A DNA stretch of 64,000 nucleotides. Source: Paralithodes platypus. Its lineage: Eukaryota > Arthropoda > Malacostraca > Decapoda > Lithodidae. Each line of letters starts with the position of its first letter. Position 1 is the first letter of the stretch. The notes beneath the pieces are model-generated. The model saw only the letters and a list, made by a program, of their open reading frames with translations. It was not told the origin of the DNA and made no database searches. The stretch is from NCBI GenBank assembly GCA_032716605.1, contig CM064523.1:43838376-43902375 (forward strand), written 5' to 3'. The position numbers were made by a program, and so were the translations under genes. This document shows positions 1 through 10,450 of this stretch, in pieces.

Positions 1-159
1 TAATAAATTACAGGCTCGCTTACGCTCACCAGGAAAAAATCAACACCTATAAGGAACGGAAGATTATATCATTGCCAAACTAATGGGGCGAACGTCTTAA
101 AATGTAAAAAAAAATGGGGCTAAACATAACTGAAAAGGGGGACAAGAAATCCCACCCAT
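1..159. repeat. TTAA-type MITE family I, right part
   Basis: The first 159 bases match the right half of the complete element at 37580-37917, including the shared stretches CAGGCTCGCT and GCCAAACTAATGGG. The copy is cut by the window edge and ends at a TTAA (160-163) that also serves the next element. There is no coding content. Confidence 0.7.
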
Positions 160-163
160 TTAA

Positions 164-586
164 CCCACTGAACCCCAGCGACGACAACGTGTCGTCGGCA
201 ATGTATGTAACGCTAAACACCAGCGACGACAACGTGTTGTCACTGGTACTCCGGTCCCAATTACTTCGGTCCTATGGCACCTAGAGGGCTCAAATGGGAA
301 CTGTGTAAGTATCCCACACAACCTTGGCGATGGTTGAAAACTCTCGAAGTCCAACCGCGTGCGCGTGAGCGTGCAAAACCTGGTTTTTGGGTGTTTTTGC
401 CTTCAATTTTTTACTCTTCTAAAATCCGTTTTCGGGGGCTCCACAATTTTTGACCTTTTTGATAGTTTTTTTGTGGTATTTCCTTCATTCCTAACCCATT
501 TGCTTCTGTTTCTGGAAATACAAAAAATCAAATCCTGCCTGTCCCTGGTAGTACATATATTTATAACTAGCTGGGGGCTCAGTGGG
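164..586. mobile_element. TTAA-flanked MITE, family A copy 1
   Basis: A 423-bp element lies between TTAA at 160-163 and TTAA at 587-590. Its ends are imperfect inverted repeats: the left begins CCCACTGAACCCCAG and the right, reverse-complemented, reads CCCACTGAGCCCCCAG. It is homologous through most of its length to 3078-3514. The TTAA duplication is the hallmark of piggyBac-superfamily transposition. No transposase is present, so it is non-autonomous. Small open frames inside it are not conserved as proteins. Confidence 0.85.
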
Positions 587-590
587 TTAA

Positions 591-975
591 CCTTTTCTGT
601 GTTGTGATAGTTTTGTTTACAATATTCTGGCTATTATTAGGCCATTGTATTCAGTTGTAAAGGCTCTCTAGACATCTAAGTTACGAAGTGTATGTCAATT
701 AAACCTCTAACTTAAAACAATCTTCCTAAACTAAACCAAACCTTCTATAAAGAGCCATAATAGTCGGAACAAATGTGTCTTCCATTACTGAAGGCATTAA
801 CACCTTAAGGATTACAACTCCTTTGACAGTTTATTCTGAGTATCATAAGACGATTATATACAGCTTAAGGGGGATATGTGAGGGAAACGACTATCTCAGT
901 TAACCATCTGACTCATATACCCTTCCTTATCAGAATAACATCTAGTAATAGCCACAATAAACTATTAAACTGCGT
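591..975. repeat. TTAA-type repeat family D/E copy 1
   Basis: It starts at the TTAA that closes the preceding MITE, with a left end (CCTTTTCTGTGTTGTGA) resembling the CCCCTTCTGTACCGGCGA terminus of the copy at 40257-40942. Internally it matches 28960-29275, for example TTCAGTTGTAAAGGC and GAAGTGTATGTCAATTA. I could not find a matching right terminus, so the right border is approximate. Confidence 0.55.
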
Positions 976-986
976 CATATTCAAGT

Positions 987-1045
987 GGCATAGTCAGTAG
1001 AGGGTCGGCTGCTGATCAAAGTGTCGGTGGTTCAAACCCTTACTG
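987..1045 (+). repeat. tRNA-like sequence (SINE head)
   Basis: A D-arm/A-box-like stretch (TAGTCAGTAGAGG) is followed about 30 bp later by a B-box GGTTCAAACCC. No proper acceptor stem closes it, so I read it as a tRNA-derived SINE head or tRNA relic, not a functional tRNA gene. Confidence 0.45.
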
Positions 1046-1141
1046 TCAAAATTGTATTGGTAGATGTCAAGCACGGGCATCTTGACCTAGCGATTCGTGA
1101 CAAATACCTGATATTCATGGCCACCCCATCCCGGGACTTAA

Positions 1142-1620
1142 CACTCAAAGAGCGGGTGGTGGAGTATATTTGACTGTGCTGCCCAGCGGGGGTTTTTACC
1201 GTAAACAAGCTTGTTTCCGTGCTCGTTTTCATGCATAAACAAGAACCAGTGCGTAATACAAGTATGTATCCCTGAAAGGGCGTTAATTCAGCTTTCCAAT
1301 GACACCAGAACCATCCTTCTACGATCACTGGTTGTCTTGTAACGATCGTGCAACCGAAGGGCAAAATTGGTAAAATACGGTAATTTTCTTACATTATTAC
1401 GTGTGAAACGAGTGAGAGAGGGTGGAGTACAAAGGAGTACATCTCAGTAGCTCCACGGCCACCATGGCGAGTGATCATGAGGTAACCTACGCTCCTCCCA
1501 CCGCTCCGCTCTCTCTCAGAGCACATTACGTGCTCAAAATTGCACTCGACAATAGCCGTGACCCGCCACATAGGCCACATTTATTTCACTCGACAATAGC
1601 CGGGCGCCGCCAAAGAAGGG
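1142..1620. mobile_element. TTAA-flanked MITE, family B (subfamily B2)
   Basis: A 479-bp element sits between TTAA at 1138-1141 and 1621-1624. The left end CACTCAAAGAGCGGG and the right end (reverse complement CCCTTCTTTGGCGGCG) are imperfect inverted repeats. The middle carries the family B core (TATCCCTGAAAGGGCG, then TTCCAATGACACC) found in all other B copies. It encodes no transposase. Confidence 0.85.
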
Positions 1621-1624
1621 TTAA

Positions 1625-1974
1625 GGTGTCTGGCAAAAAGAAAAACAGAAAAAAAAATAAGATTTTAATAAGGTAATTTTTAACTTAGCTCTCCCAGCAC
1701 ATATAATGAAACATACAGTTTTATTCACCCTACCTTCAATTACTCTCGGTAAAACTCCATAAAAATGTTTGGATGTTAAATTCGTTGAGCGTGTAGATGT
1801 ACTGTATGTCACCTTTGAGCGAGATTGGTCAAAGCTTTTACTGAACGTCAAAAGAAATGGATACAAAAAGTGTCGAGCAACTTTTGTTAATTGAATAATT
1901 CTTTTGCTTTCAGTGCTTTGTCTTTGTTAACCTCACTGAAATGTTGATTAATTGATCACATGGATTTATTTATT

Positions 1975-1976
<2 letters not shown>
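1625..1976. other. unassigned non-coding stretch
   Basis: About 350 AT-rich bases between a TTAA MITE and a (TA)n tract. I see no open frame with recognisable motifs and no match to other repeats in the window. Confidence 0.5.
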
Positions 1977-1978
<2 letters not shown>

Positions 1979-2042
<64 letters not shown>

Positions 2043-2103
2043 CAGTATAAATATATATATGTATATATATATATATATTATATATATATAGAGATATATA
2101 TAT

Positions 2104-2155
<52 letters not shown>

Positions 2156-2157
2156 TA
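1979..2157. repeat. (TA)n microsatellite
   Basis: Nearly pure alternating TA over about 180 bases, with short interruptions such as TACAGTATAAATA and AGAGATA. Open frames reading IYIYIY here are artefacts of the dinucleotide. Confidence 0.95.
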
Positions 2158-2330
2158 TTATAGGTTTGATTCCCGGAGGGAAGTAGTGAAAACCTAATAT
2201 TTAGTAGGGCCCCGTAATCATTGACGATATTGCCTATTAATATAATAGTCTCCCTTCAACACACGCGGCAGCAGTTTTGAATCTCCCGCGCGCGGAAGGT
2301 TCAAGTAGTAATCCTTCATAAATGCACGGA
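2157..2330 (+). repeat. solo DIRS terminal-repeat-like fragment
   Basis: It matches the outer part of the DIRS right terminal repeat at 22980-23155 (reverse complement): TCATTGACGATATTGCCTAT, then GCGGCAGCAGTTTTGAATCT, then a CTTCATAA stretch. Its first 55 bases match, in inverse, 15545-15605. No DIRS coding sequence is adjacent, so it is a solo terminal fragment next to a (TA)n tract. Confidence 0.6.
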
Positions 2331-2768
2331 CCAAATTTACGAAAGTTTTTAGGTTTTTTGTTCGAATAATTATAGTTTTGAGAAAAAAGCGAAAAACTAA
2401 ATTTATCCATTACCCAACAATTCCTCTCTCAAATGACGATTTATTGCATCTGTTTGCTCTTGATTGATTTGATACATGTTCTGGTACTAAGATCCAGTGC
2501 AATTTACTATACCACACTATACACATAATTATACACTATACAAAGGAGTACAAAGGAGTACAAAGGAAATCAAGCAACAACAGATCCAGTGACCCTTCTA
2601 GGTTGCTTGTCCTCCAAAACACTGAGGATCAAGTGTCCAAACAGTGGTTTAGAGTGGGTAAGGGAACATTGGAAAGGGAATTACTGCCCTGGAACTAATG
2701 TCCGTGGCAGGATTAGGAAGTTAGTAGGGGACAGATGGGTTAGTAACTGAGGGGGGGATAAAATAAAG

Positions 2769-5700
2769 TTATTCATTTACAAACGCAGTCAGTCGCGGGT
2801 TTGATGCGAGATATTTGTCTAGGCGGAGTTTAAATGAATCAACGGTGATGCAGTCTATAACGTTTCGGGGAAGCCCATTCCACAAGTTGACAACTCGATT
2901 GAAGAAGAAATTCTTAGATTCGTGCGAGTTAAAAGATTTACCAATAATTTTGCAACCGTTTCCCCGCGTGTAATTAGATTGGTCGATAGTGAAGTACTTA
3001 CTACAGTTCATATTGTCGATGCCTTTGATGATTTTGAACACTTGAATTAAGTCGCCTCTTAATCTGCGCGGGGTTAACCCGTACAGCCCCAGCGACGCGC
3101 CTGACGCGTCGGCGATGTATGTAACGCACAGCCCCAGAGACGCGCCTGGCGCGTCGCCCCAATTGCGCCGACCGTGACCTCAGGTGTAGCCACTCAAGAG
3201 GGCTCAGATTTGTATGGGAACTGTGTACGTATCCCACGCACCCGTGCCGATGGTTGAAAACTCTCAAAGTCCACGTGCGTGCGCGCGAGCGCGCAATAAC
3301 CTGGTTTTTTGGGATAATTGCCTTCAATTTTTACTCTTATAAAATCCGTTTTCGGGGGCTCTGTAGGACCATTTTTTAAGCTTTTTGAGCGGTTTTTCGT
3401 GGTTTTTCCTTCATTCCTAACCCATTCGCTATTGTTTCTGGAATAAAACCATTTTTTGAAAACCGGCCGGGTTCTGGTGCGCAAACATTACAAAACTAGC
3501 CGGGGCTCCACGGGTTAAAGGAAATAGATTTAATTCTCTAAGACGCTCTTCGTATGGTTTGTTCTTTAGGCTAGGTATCATTTTGGTAACTCTACGTTGA
3601 ACTCGTTCTAGCTTGTTTATATCTTTTTGGTAATAAGGGCACCAGGATTGAACGCAGTATTCCAGAAGAGGGCGGACTAAGGAATTGTAAAGGGTTAGGA
3701 TAACTTCTTTGGATTTATGCTCAAATGACCTGCCTATAAAGCCAATTATTTTGTTTGCCTTCTTAACAACTTCTGAACATTGTTGACTCGGTTTTAGGTT
3801 ACTCGATATTGTTACTCCCAGATCGGTTTCTCTGTTTACATTCTTAAGCTGAGTGCCATTCATCGAATAGTTTGCTTTCTCATTTAGGTATCCGATATGT
3901 AGTACTTTACATTTATCCGCATTGAAACTCATTTGCCAAATTTGGGCCCAACATGACAATTTATCTAGATTGTGTTGCATATCGTCAACTTGTTCTTTCG
4001 AGAGTACGCTATTTGCAATTTTTGTATCGTCAGCAAATTTTGAGATTGTACAGGTGAGACCCTCATCTATGTCGTTGATGTAAATTAGAAAGAGAATTGG
4101 TCCTAGTACCGATCCCTGGGGTACCCCGCTACTTACATTGGTCCATTTTGATGCCTTACCGTTTATGACTACTCTTTGCTTTCTGTCGCTGAGCCAATTT
4201 TCTATCCATTTCAACACACCGTCTTGTATTCCATGCGCTTTTAGTTTTAGCAGTAAACGTTTGTGGGGAACTTTGTCAAAGGCCTTTTGAAAATCAAGGT
4301 ATATAATATCTACAGCTTTACTCTCATCGTAGAGGTTGAGGATATCGTGGAAGAAGTCTAAGAGGTTTGTTAAACAGGAACGTTTTTTACGAAAGCCGTG
4401 TTGAGTATCTTTAAGTATGTTATTTTCCTCTAAGTGATTTACGAGTCTGTCTCGTATGACAGTTTCTAGCATTTTACATACAACTGAGGTTAAGCTAATT
4501 GGACGATAGTTACTGGATAGGGATTTGCTGCCTTTTTTGAATATCGGTGTTACGTTGGCTAGCTTCCACTGATCGGGCATAGTTCCAGACTGCAAGGATT
4601 TATTGAATAGTAATGTCAGTGGTTTAGAGAGCTCATCCTTAGCTTCCTTTAGAACTCTAGGCGAGATTGTATCAGGTCCAGGCGTTTTATTTACCTTGAG
4701 TTTATCTAAACAATTCAATACTTCTCTCTCTGTAACGGTGATATTGCTTAAAACATCTGAATTATCAATCTGAATCGGCGATGGTGTAGGGATATCACTG
4801 AGGTCTTCTGTTGTAAAAACTGATGCAAAGAAGGTATTGAGGGCATTACTCATTTGTTCTTCGTCTTTGGTGTATTCTCCATTTTCATCGACTAACGGTC
4901 CAACAGTTGAAGTAACTACTTTTTTCTTTCTGATATAACTATAGAATTCTTTCGGGTTTGTTTTACTTTGATTCGCAATATGTAACTCTAAGGTCTTTTT
5001 ACTTTGCTTAATTAACTTTTTGGCTTTGCGTCGTAGCTCTACAAATTTCAGCCGTTCTTCGTCATTTTGTGAGGATTTTAATCTATCATTAGCAAATTTT
5101 TTAGCAAGCAGGCAGTTTGAAATATCTTTATTCCACCATTTGGGCTTATTATTATGGCCTGGACGCCGAGTTTTCGATGGTATGCAGTCTTGCACTGCTT
5201 TTAGGTAAGTGGCTTCGAATAACTTCCAAGATGTATTTATGTCGTTATTGTGAATTAAAAAGCTCCAGTCAGTTTCTTTAAACATAGCTCTAAGTTTATG
5301 GAAGTTTGCTTTCTTGAAATTAGGGACTTTTTCGATGCTACTATTTGGTTCGTTACTAGTAAACTTTAAAGTGAAAGTTATCGTATGATGGTCGCTGTTA
5401 CTGAATTCATCACCAACATTCAAATTCTCTATTAATTCTTCTTTTGTTGCAAGTACAATGTAAAGAACGTTATTACCACGGGTCGGCGTTCCAACAAATT
5501 GATAAAGCGAACTCTCTTGCAAGTTCGTATACAAGTCATGTCCGGAGTGTGAAGTAAGAGTATCGCCCCACTTGGTCACAGGTAAATTAAAGTCACCAAA
5601 AATTACGGTATCTTGCGAGTTACTTATATCTGCAATTTGTTCGTAAATTTCTCGGTCAGTTTGCACTGATTGAGCTGGAGGTCTGTATATTAATGCAAGT

Positions 5701-6089
5701 ATTATTTTGGTACCTTTATTATTCTTTATTAGCACAAAAGATGCGTCGACGTTCACAATTTGAGGTTTTGACAAGAGGGTAGGGTTAAGACTTTCTTTGA
5801 TATAAAGTAAAACGCCACCTCCATTTCGATTTATTCGGCTTTTCTCAAACATTACATAACCGGGAAGTGAATACTCTGCTAAAAAGTCTCTATCTTCTGT
5901 ATTGAGCCAAGATTCTGTTATGCCAATCACATCATAATTTTCTGTAAACACTAGCTCCTCTAAATCTGAAAATTTATTGCGTATGCTACGAGCGTTTGCA
6001 TAGAAAACCTTTAAATTTGTTATTTTAGAACTCACGGAACGCGCTTCAATAATATTTTTGGTTCTTGTCGGATCTACATTTATGTTCAT
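2769..6089 (-). pseudogene. LINE ORF2: APE endonuclease-reverse transcriptase, split by a MITE
   Basis: This protein would nick target DNA and reverse-transcribe LINE RNA at the nick. From the start at 6089 the endonuclease appears at about residue 27 (FYANARSIRNK), with NRNGGGVLLYIKE and the catalytic GDFNLPVTKW block near residue 163. The RT follows, with VTPIFKKGSK, DFQKAFDKVPH, the GVPQGSVLGP turn and the catalytic FADD near 4040 (about residue 683). The C-terminal part typical of CR1/L2 elements continues after the MITE at 3078-3514, as shown by SFKLRLDKYL before the stop at 2769. The open frame running into 3429 is MITE sequence, not LINE. Apart from that insertion the frame is intact, which suggests a fairly young copy. 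It follows the esterase ORF1 by 76 bp. Confidence 0.9.
3078..3514. mobile_element. TTAA-flanked MITE, family A copy 2, inside LINE ORF2
   Basis: A 437-bp element between TTAA 3074-3077 and TTAA 3515-3518. Ends are CCCGTACAGCCCC on the left and CCCGTGGAGCCCC (reverse complement) on the right. Removing the element and one TTAA restores the LINE frame across the junction, so element, target duplication and empty site are all defined. Homologous to 164-586. Confidence 0.93.
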
Positions 6090-6165
6090 GGCTGTCCTCG
6101 GTCCTCGCTGTCTCCGAGGCTGGTGGTCCTCGGTTGCCTCTGTTTTTTTCTTGGCGTTGGATGAT

Positions 6166-6447
6166 TTATGTCACTGCTGCTTCTTCTCGGATGGCGTTTT
6201 TTGATCCATGGCTGCGGACTGCTTCGTGTAGGAGACGACCCATGCGTGCTGAACCCACAGGGTTTAGATGAGTGCCATCCTTGCGGAACAGAGTAGGCTG
6301 GTTGTAGAAGTTGTCCCAGAGGTTGATGAATTCAACTTCTTCCCTCAGACACAAATGTTTTAGTCGGCTATTTGTGCTGAAGGCCTTGTCGTAGAATTTG
6401 TCAGGTGCGTCGATCTTGGGGAGAATGCCTGAGATGATGATATTCCT
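6166..6447 (-). pseudogene. LINE ORF1 remnant with SGNH/GDSL esterase domain
   Basis: This is the C-terminal part of a CR1-type ORF1. Readable blocks are IIISGILPKIDAPDKF, a central NSRLKHLC, FINLWDNF, and DGTHLNPVGSARMG, which carries the catalytic Asp-x-x-His pair of SGNH hydrolases. The N-terminal block with the nucleophilic serine lies beyond the break at about 6447, where a 9-bp repeat translating as Val-Val-Tyr begins. Esterase domains are known in ORF1 of CR1-like LINEs; their role in retrotransposition is unsettled. It sits immediately upstream of ORF2 (6089) in the same orientation. Confidence 0.8.
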
Positions 6448-6500
6448 TGATACCACATATACCACATATACCACATATACCACATATACCACATATACAA
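6448..6500. repeat. 9-bp tandem repeat
   Basis: Five or six copies of TACCACATA, a short minisatellite abutting the truncated LINE ORF1. Because nine is a multiple of three it extends the LINE frame artificially. Confidence 0.9.
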
Positions 6501-6677
6501 CGTAAGTACGGTGGTGCATAAGGGTGGGGGGGGGGGGCTGTATTTACGGTAATTTTTATTTTACGAGTCTAAAATTTTGCCAGGAGATGCCTAGAGTGTT
6601 GCCCTCACGGGAGCAGTGAAAATCTCAATTTCGGATTTTTCAACTTGCACCTCTAATACCCCATGGCGGACGCTCCC
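6501..6677. other. junction sequence between LINE and gypsy element
   Basis: It contains a G run at 6525-6537 and no recognisable coding or repeat content. The integrase homology of the adjoining gypsy element ends at about 6678. Confidence 0.5.
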
Positions 6678-8162
6678 CTTAAGGGGTATGGCCTCTGGAA
6701 AACCAGTTGCATAATCAATTAAGGTCAGGATGTAACAATGGCCCTCAGAGGTTGGCGGGGACTAGGGACCTACCAAATCAATAGCGACTCTAGAGAAAGG
6801 CTGAGTTGAAATGGGAACTTGTTTAAGCGGAACAGGTTTAACCCTACCTTTGGGAGCCATACGTTAACACTTATCACAGGACCGGCAGAAATCTCGAACA
6901 TCACTAGCCATGAAGGGCCAGAAGAAGTGGTCTGCTACCCTCATCAGAGTTTTGCAATGGGAAAATTGACCAGCCATAGGACTCTCATGGGCTAAGGAAA
7001 GTACTGTAGATCTACATTCAGCAGGAACAACTAGGGCAAGCTTACCTACTCTGTCTGGAAATTTAGACCTGAGGCAGGAACGGTAAAGGATTCCAGCGTC
7101 TTCAACAAACCCATAAACAGTACCATCCCGTGTAGTGTGCTGTTCACCCGTCTTTGCTTTGTCTCTAGCTAGTGAAAGAGATGTACATGAGTGCTGTAAT
7201 TTAGCAAATTCTTCTGGAGTAATATCTAAGGGCTGTAGTTTAGGGAGAACTAGAGGATGGGTTACCTTTATGCGAGCTGACCGAGTCTGTACAGCCTGGA
7301 CTTTCTCGGGTGATGACTCCAAAGGGGCTACATCTGGATCACGAGCACTTGGAACATTACCAATCAGGACGCTACAGAATTTGATGGGGGCACGCAAAAC
7401 ATTCGCCCAGCCCTCATAGTATGGACACTGGATGTAACAACGGACCTGAGGAAAAAAGTCTTCGTGACCCAGATAATCTGCAACCTTGACCTTCCGGCAC
7501 ATCTTGGGATCTAAAAAAGGTAGGACATCCTCTGAAACAATGATACATGAACAGCCAGTATCTCGTAGGATGGTAGATACATGGGACCCATTTACGGTAC
7601 CTTCAACAACAAAGTCACTAGCTGTTGAATCATCCAGGCAAAATCCAACCTTGAAGCCTGGTTCAGTCCTAGATTTGAAAGTTAAGGGATTCTTTGGACA
7701 CTTGGACTGCTTATGACCAACTTCTCCACACCCAAAACATTTACCCTTGAACCTTTGAGTGCCGTCCCCCGTTGTAGTTGTGCCATGATAGGGGGTCCAT
7801 GTCCTGGGTTCTGGCTTCTTCTTCACATGATCCTGGGTGGAGGAACTTTTAGGGTAAGCATTATGTGCAGAGGTCCAATTATCTGCTAACTTGACAGATT
7901 CTCCTAGAGTCTTAACATTATGTTCTTTTAAGTAAGTCTCGAGATCTGATGGTAACGAGGAAACAAATTGATCAAGTATAACACATGCTCTAAGGTCTTC
8001 ATAATTCTTAACCAATCCACAGCTGTCAGCCCACTGATCAAATAACCTTACCAGATATATAGAAAATTGCTGGAACGTCTCACCTGGTCGGATTTTTGTA
8101 GACCTGAAATCATGTCTATAGGCAGCTGGTGTTTTATTGAAGCCATGTAAGAGGGCGGCTTT
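6678..8162 (-). pseudogene. gypsy gag C-terminus, protease, integrase N-terminus
   Basis: A polyprotein segment for particle assembly, cleavage and integration. In order: a helical capsid-like segment (LRACVILDQFVSSLP); a CCHC zinc knuckle CFGCGEVGHKQSKC that binds RNA; an aspartic protease with RDTGCSCIIV; a linker; and the HHCC zinc-binding domain of integrase ending CRSCDKC. A CAA-to-TAA type stop at 6864-6866 interrupts it, after which the frame continues with the first catalytic Asp region (VAIDLVGPL) and YATGFPEAIPLK before homology ends. It is in frame with the upstream gag piece and separated from it by one stop (8163-8165). Integrase directly follows protease. Confidence 0.85.
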
Positions 8163-8165
8163 TAA

Positions 8166-8672
8166 TTATACATATTCAGCAGTAGTTTCAGGAGCTAAGG
8201 AAGTGTAAATATCAACAGCTTTACCAGTCAAAAGGCTACCTAGTCTAACGGCATCAGAATCTTTTGAAAGATTTAACAAGTCCGCCACTCTCTCGAAGCG
8301 GATAAGATACGCAGCCATATCATCTCCATCCTTGTAAACTGGTAAGATGGGTCTAACAACGCCATCAATATTCAAAGGGGCTATCGATGTACTACCTTTT
8401 AGCTTAGCTAACTCTAACTCATGCTGGCTCTGCCTCTCCTCATGCTGTCTCTGCCTCTCTCTCTCCTCTCTCTCTTTAGCCTTTTCCTCAGTTTCCCTTT
8501 GTTTGGCCGTCTCCTCACGCTCTCTGGCCCAATCCTCACTGGCATAAGTTTGCTGTTGTAATATATATTTAGGGATTTCATCTCCAGAAAGTCCTAGTAC
8601 TTCTGCCTGTTTTTTCCAGTTATCAAATTCCATATTTAAAATGAAAAGAAAGTATCTTACGTGGAAAGACAA
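8166..8672 (-). pseudogene. gypsy gag N-terminal part
   Basis: The N-terminal gag segment of copy 1. An internal Met at 8633 (MEFDNWKKQAEVLGLSG) is a better start than the first Met at 8672, because homologous gags begin with this type of segment. A strongly charged helical stretch rich in Glu, Arg and Gln follows (about residues 50-90), probably a coiled coil, then a capsid-like block (DMAAYLIRFERVADLL). The frame meets a TAA at 8163-8165 and resumes in the same frame, so one nonsense mutation separates the two halves. It starts about 210 bp downstream of the LTR. Confidence 0.8.
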
Positions 8673-8865
8673 GTAACAGGGTGGCCGAAAACAACGCAGC
8701 TACAGAAGAGGTCCTCTGCACCTGTAACCCATTAGTTATATCAACAACTGACTCTGGGGTACATTGCCAGTCTCAACCTACCTCCGGGCCCCAAGGACGG
8801 TAGGGTCAGGACAAGATTCCTGTAAACAATCAGTGCTACCTACCACCATCGAATAAGGTAGGGAA

Positions 8866-8882
8866 TCCTGGCAAGGTCGCCA
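8866..8882 (-). other. tRNA primer binding site of gypsy copy 1
   Basis: The minus strand reads TGGCGACCTTGCCAGGA three bases after the LTR end. It is almost identical to the PBS of the element at 50430-59783, so both families use the same or a related tRNA primer. I do not assign the tRNA. Confidence 0.7.
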
Positions 8883-8885
8883 GTA

Positions 8886-10013
8886 TGTAAGGGCCCGGAT
8901 TGCCCAACCCTGTTCAAATGGTAGCAAGTAAACACATAAGGAAGTTTTGACAATTTATTAAAGATATTGTAGAAATGATAAATATTATAACTTTTAAGAT
9001 CTTGGGATACTGGGGAGAAAATTGAAAAATTCAGGATAAATAACTTAGGGGGGAAATGGGATATATGTACATGGGTCTTTTCAGTAGTCCAGGCGAGGCA
9101 GCACTCGGGACTTATGGCGAGTCCTGCGAGTCCAGGTGGCGTGGCACTGCTGAGGGGTGGTTTGTCTACACCCTGGGATGGTCCTGGGGTGAAGGGGTCG
9201 ATCGGCAGGCACGTCCTCTGGTTGCTGTGCCTCACTCCCAACACTCTCTGAGGAAGCCCTGGAGACCGGCCCTTGTCTACCATGGGTTCCGAGCCTGCAC
9301 CTCTCTGAGGGATACGGATACCCAAAAGAAATGTTTAATATCAAATATATATGTCTATGTCACTAATCACCCGCAAATACTTTACTTTTAATGGCTTCAT
9401 TGAGGTCAACAACAATGAAAATAACTCCCCGGACTAGGTCACTATCCAAAATGAATTCATTATAACAAGAAAAGAATAACTTCACAGATTGCACAAATCC
9501 CCGTACTAATATCACAGCACCAATATCCAGCACTAACCTCTCCAGCAAAGGTGGAATCCAGACTGATTATAAGACTGCTCAAGCCCTCTTTTTTACCCAC
9601 AAATGGGTCAAACTAATGTCCCAAATGAAACACAGCACAGCCTCGAACTCTTAATGAAACTGGATATGAACTCTTCAAATGAATCATAACCCTATTGAAC
9701 TTTAAGTAAAACTGTGTCGCACCAGAATGAGAACAGAAGCGACACTTCCACAAAAATATCAGTACAAAGGATCTAAATAATACGATACCAACTAGGCAAA
9801 ACTAAAGAAATATAAATGAACACAAACGGGAAATTCTATCTTCCCGCTAAGATATCAACACAAAGGGTCTAAATAATATAATACCACCAACTCCCGCTAA
9901 AATTAACGCCATCTCCTTTATAATATTCATCACACTAGGTATTGCACACAATGAACACCTTCGTCACCATACTAACCCGAAAATATAAGGAAGTGAAAGA
10001 CTATTCCCTCACA
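8886..10013 (-). repeat. 5' LTR of gypsy copy 1
   Basis: 1128 bp running on the minus strand from TGTGAGGGAATAG to GGGCCCTTACA, so it has TG...CA ends and a short terminal inversion. It is followed by the primer binding site and flanked outside by GTGGC (10014-10018), the likely target duplication. Its partner LTR is missing. A TTATAATCAGTC stretch near 9560 may be part of the promoter. Small open frames inside it are not credible genes. Confidence 0.75.
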
Positions 10014-10021
10014 GTGGCTTT

Positions 10022-10450
10022 CTAGCTTATAGAACTTGTAGCAGGTTTGTATGTGGATATAGGTCTCCTTTGAATGGTGGAAGAGGTTATTGACATATTG
10101 AAGGCTAGTAGACCCTGCTCGCAAACTTGTGTCGCAGTCTGGGTGTCACTCGTCCTGATTTTAATTGTGTGAGTGAATTCCTTGATCTTAGTTACTTCTA
10201 GTGTAAGCCAGTCATTTTGAGATTCTATTTCCTCCTTCAACTCCTCTGCAGAATGTTGTTTAACATGTTTATCTAGATTCGTTATTAATACAGTCCTTGC
10301 TGCAATAATATCTGGAGGTGTTACTATCTGTACCCCGTTATCTTTGACCATTTTTTTGGCAGTTGAGCAAAGTAGAGTTTCCAAATCCTTCTCACTACGA
10401 CAAAAGGCCTTGTATCCATCTGAGCCTGATTTTAGTCGCCATATAAACAT
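10022..10450 (-). pseudogene. Jockey-type LINE ORF1 (gag-like) fragment
   Basis: A fragment of the nucleic-acid-binding ORF1 of a Jockey-clade LINE. Recognisable blocks are NDWLTLEVTKIKEF, a TIKIRTSDTQTATQ stretch and CEQGLLAFNMSI, a pattern typical of the region before the zinc knuckles. In the next frame the sequence CYKFYKLESH is visible, the start of a CCHC knuckle with its second Cys changed to Phe, just before the gypsy LTR at 10013. The LTR therefore interrupted this ORF1 in its zinc knuckle. Lying 3' of the RT at 11260, it belongs to a second LINE copy. Confidence 0.6.

Larger units (their letters stand above)
2540..6447 (-). mobile_element. CR1/L2-type LINE with esterase ORF1, 5'-truncated
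   Basis: A non-LTR retrotransposon on the minus strand. In sense order it holds the end of an ORF1 with an SGNH/esterase domain (6166-6447), a 76-bp gap, an ORF2 with APE-type endonuclease and reverse transcriptase (6089 to 2769), and a 3' UTR ending near three copies of a 10-bp unit AAAGGAGTAC at 2543-2573. A TTAA MITE (3078-3514) splits ORF2 near its end. The 5' side breaks off inside ORF1 at a 9-bp tandem repeat. The 3' border is approximate. Confidence 0.85.
6678..10013 (-). mobile_element. Ty3/gypsy LTR retrotransposon, 5' portion (copy 1)
   Basis: On the minus strand this reads LTR (10013-8886), primer binding site (8882-8866), gag, zinc knuckle, protease, then integrase zinc domain and the first part of the integrase core, where it stops. 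No RT lies between protease and integrase, the same order as in the complete element at 50430-59783. The 3' half (rest of IN, RT, RNase H, 3' LTR) is absent. The family differs in sequence from copy 2. Confidence 0.85.

Noticed and set aside
3001..3484. Arg-rich minus-strand frames within the LINE
   Set aside because: They translate the family A MITE, whose other copy does not preserve them.
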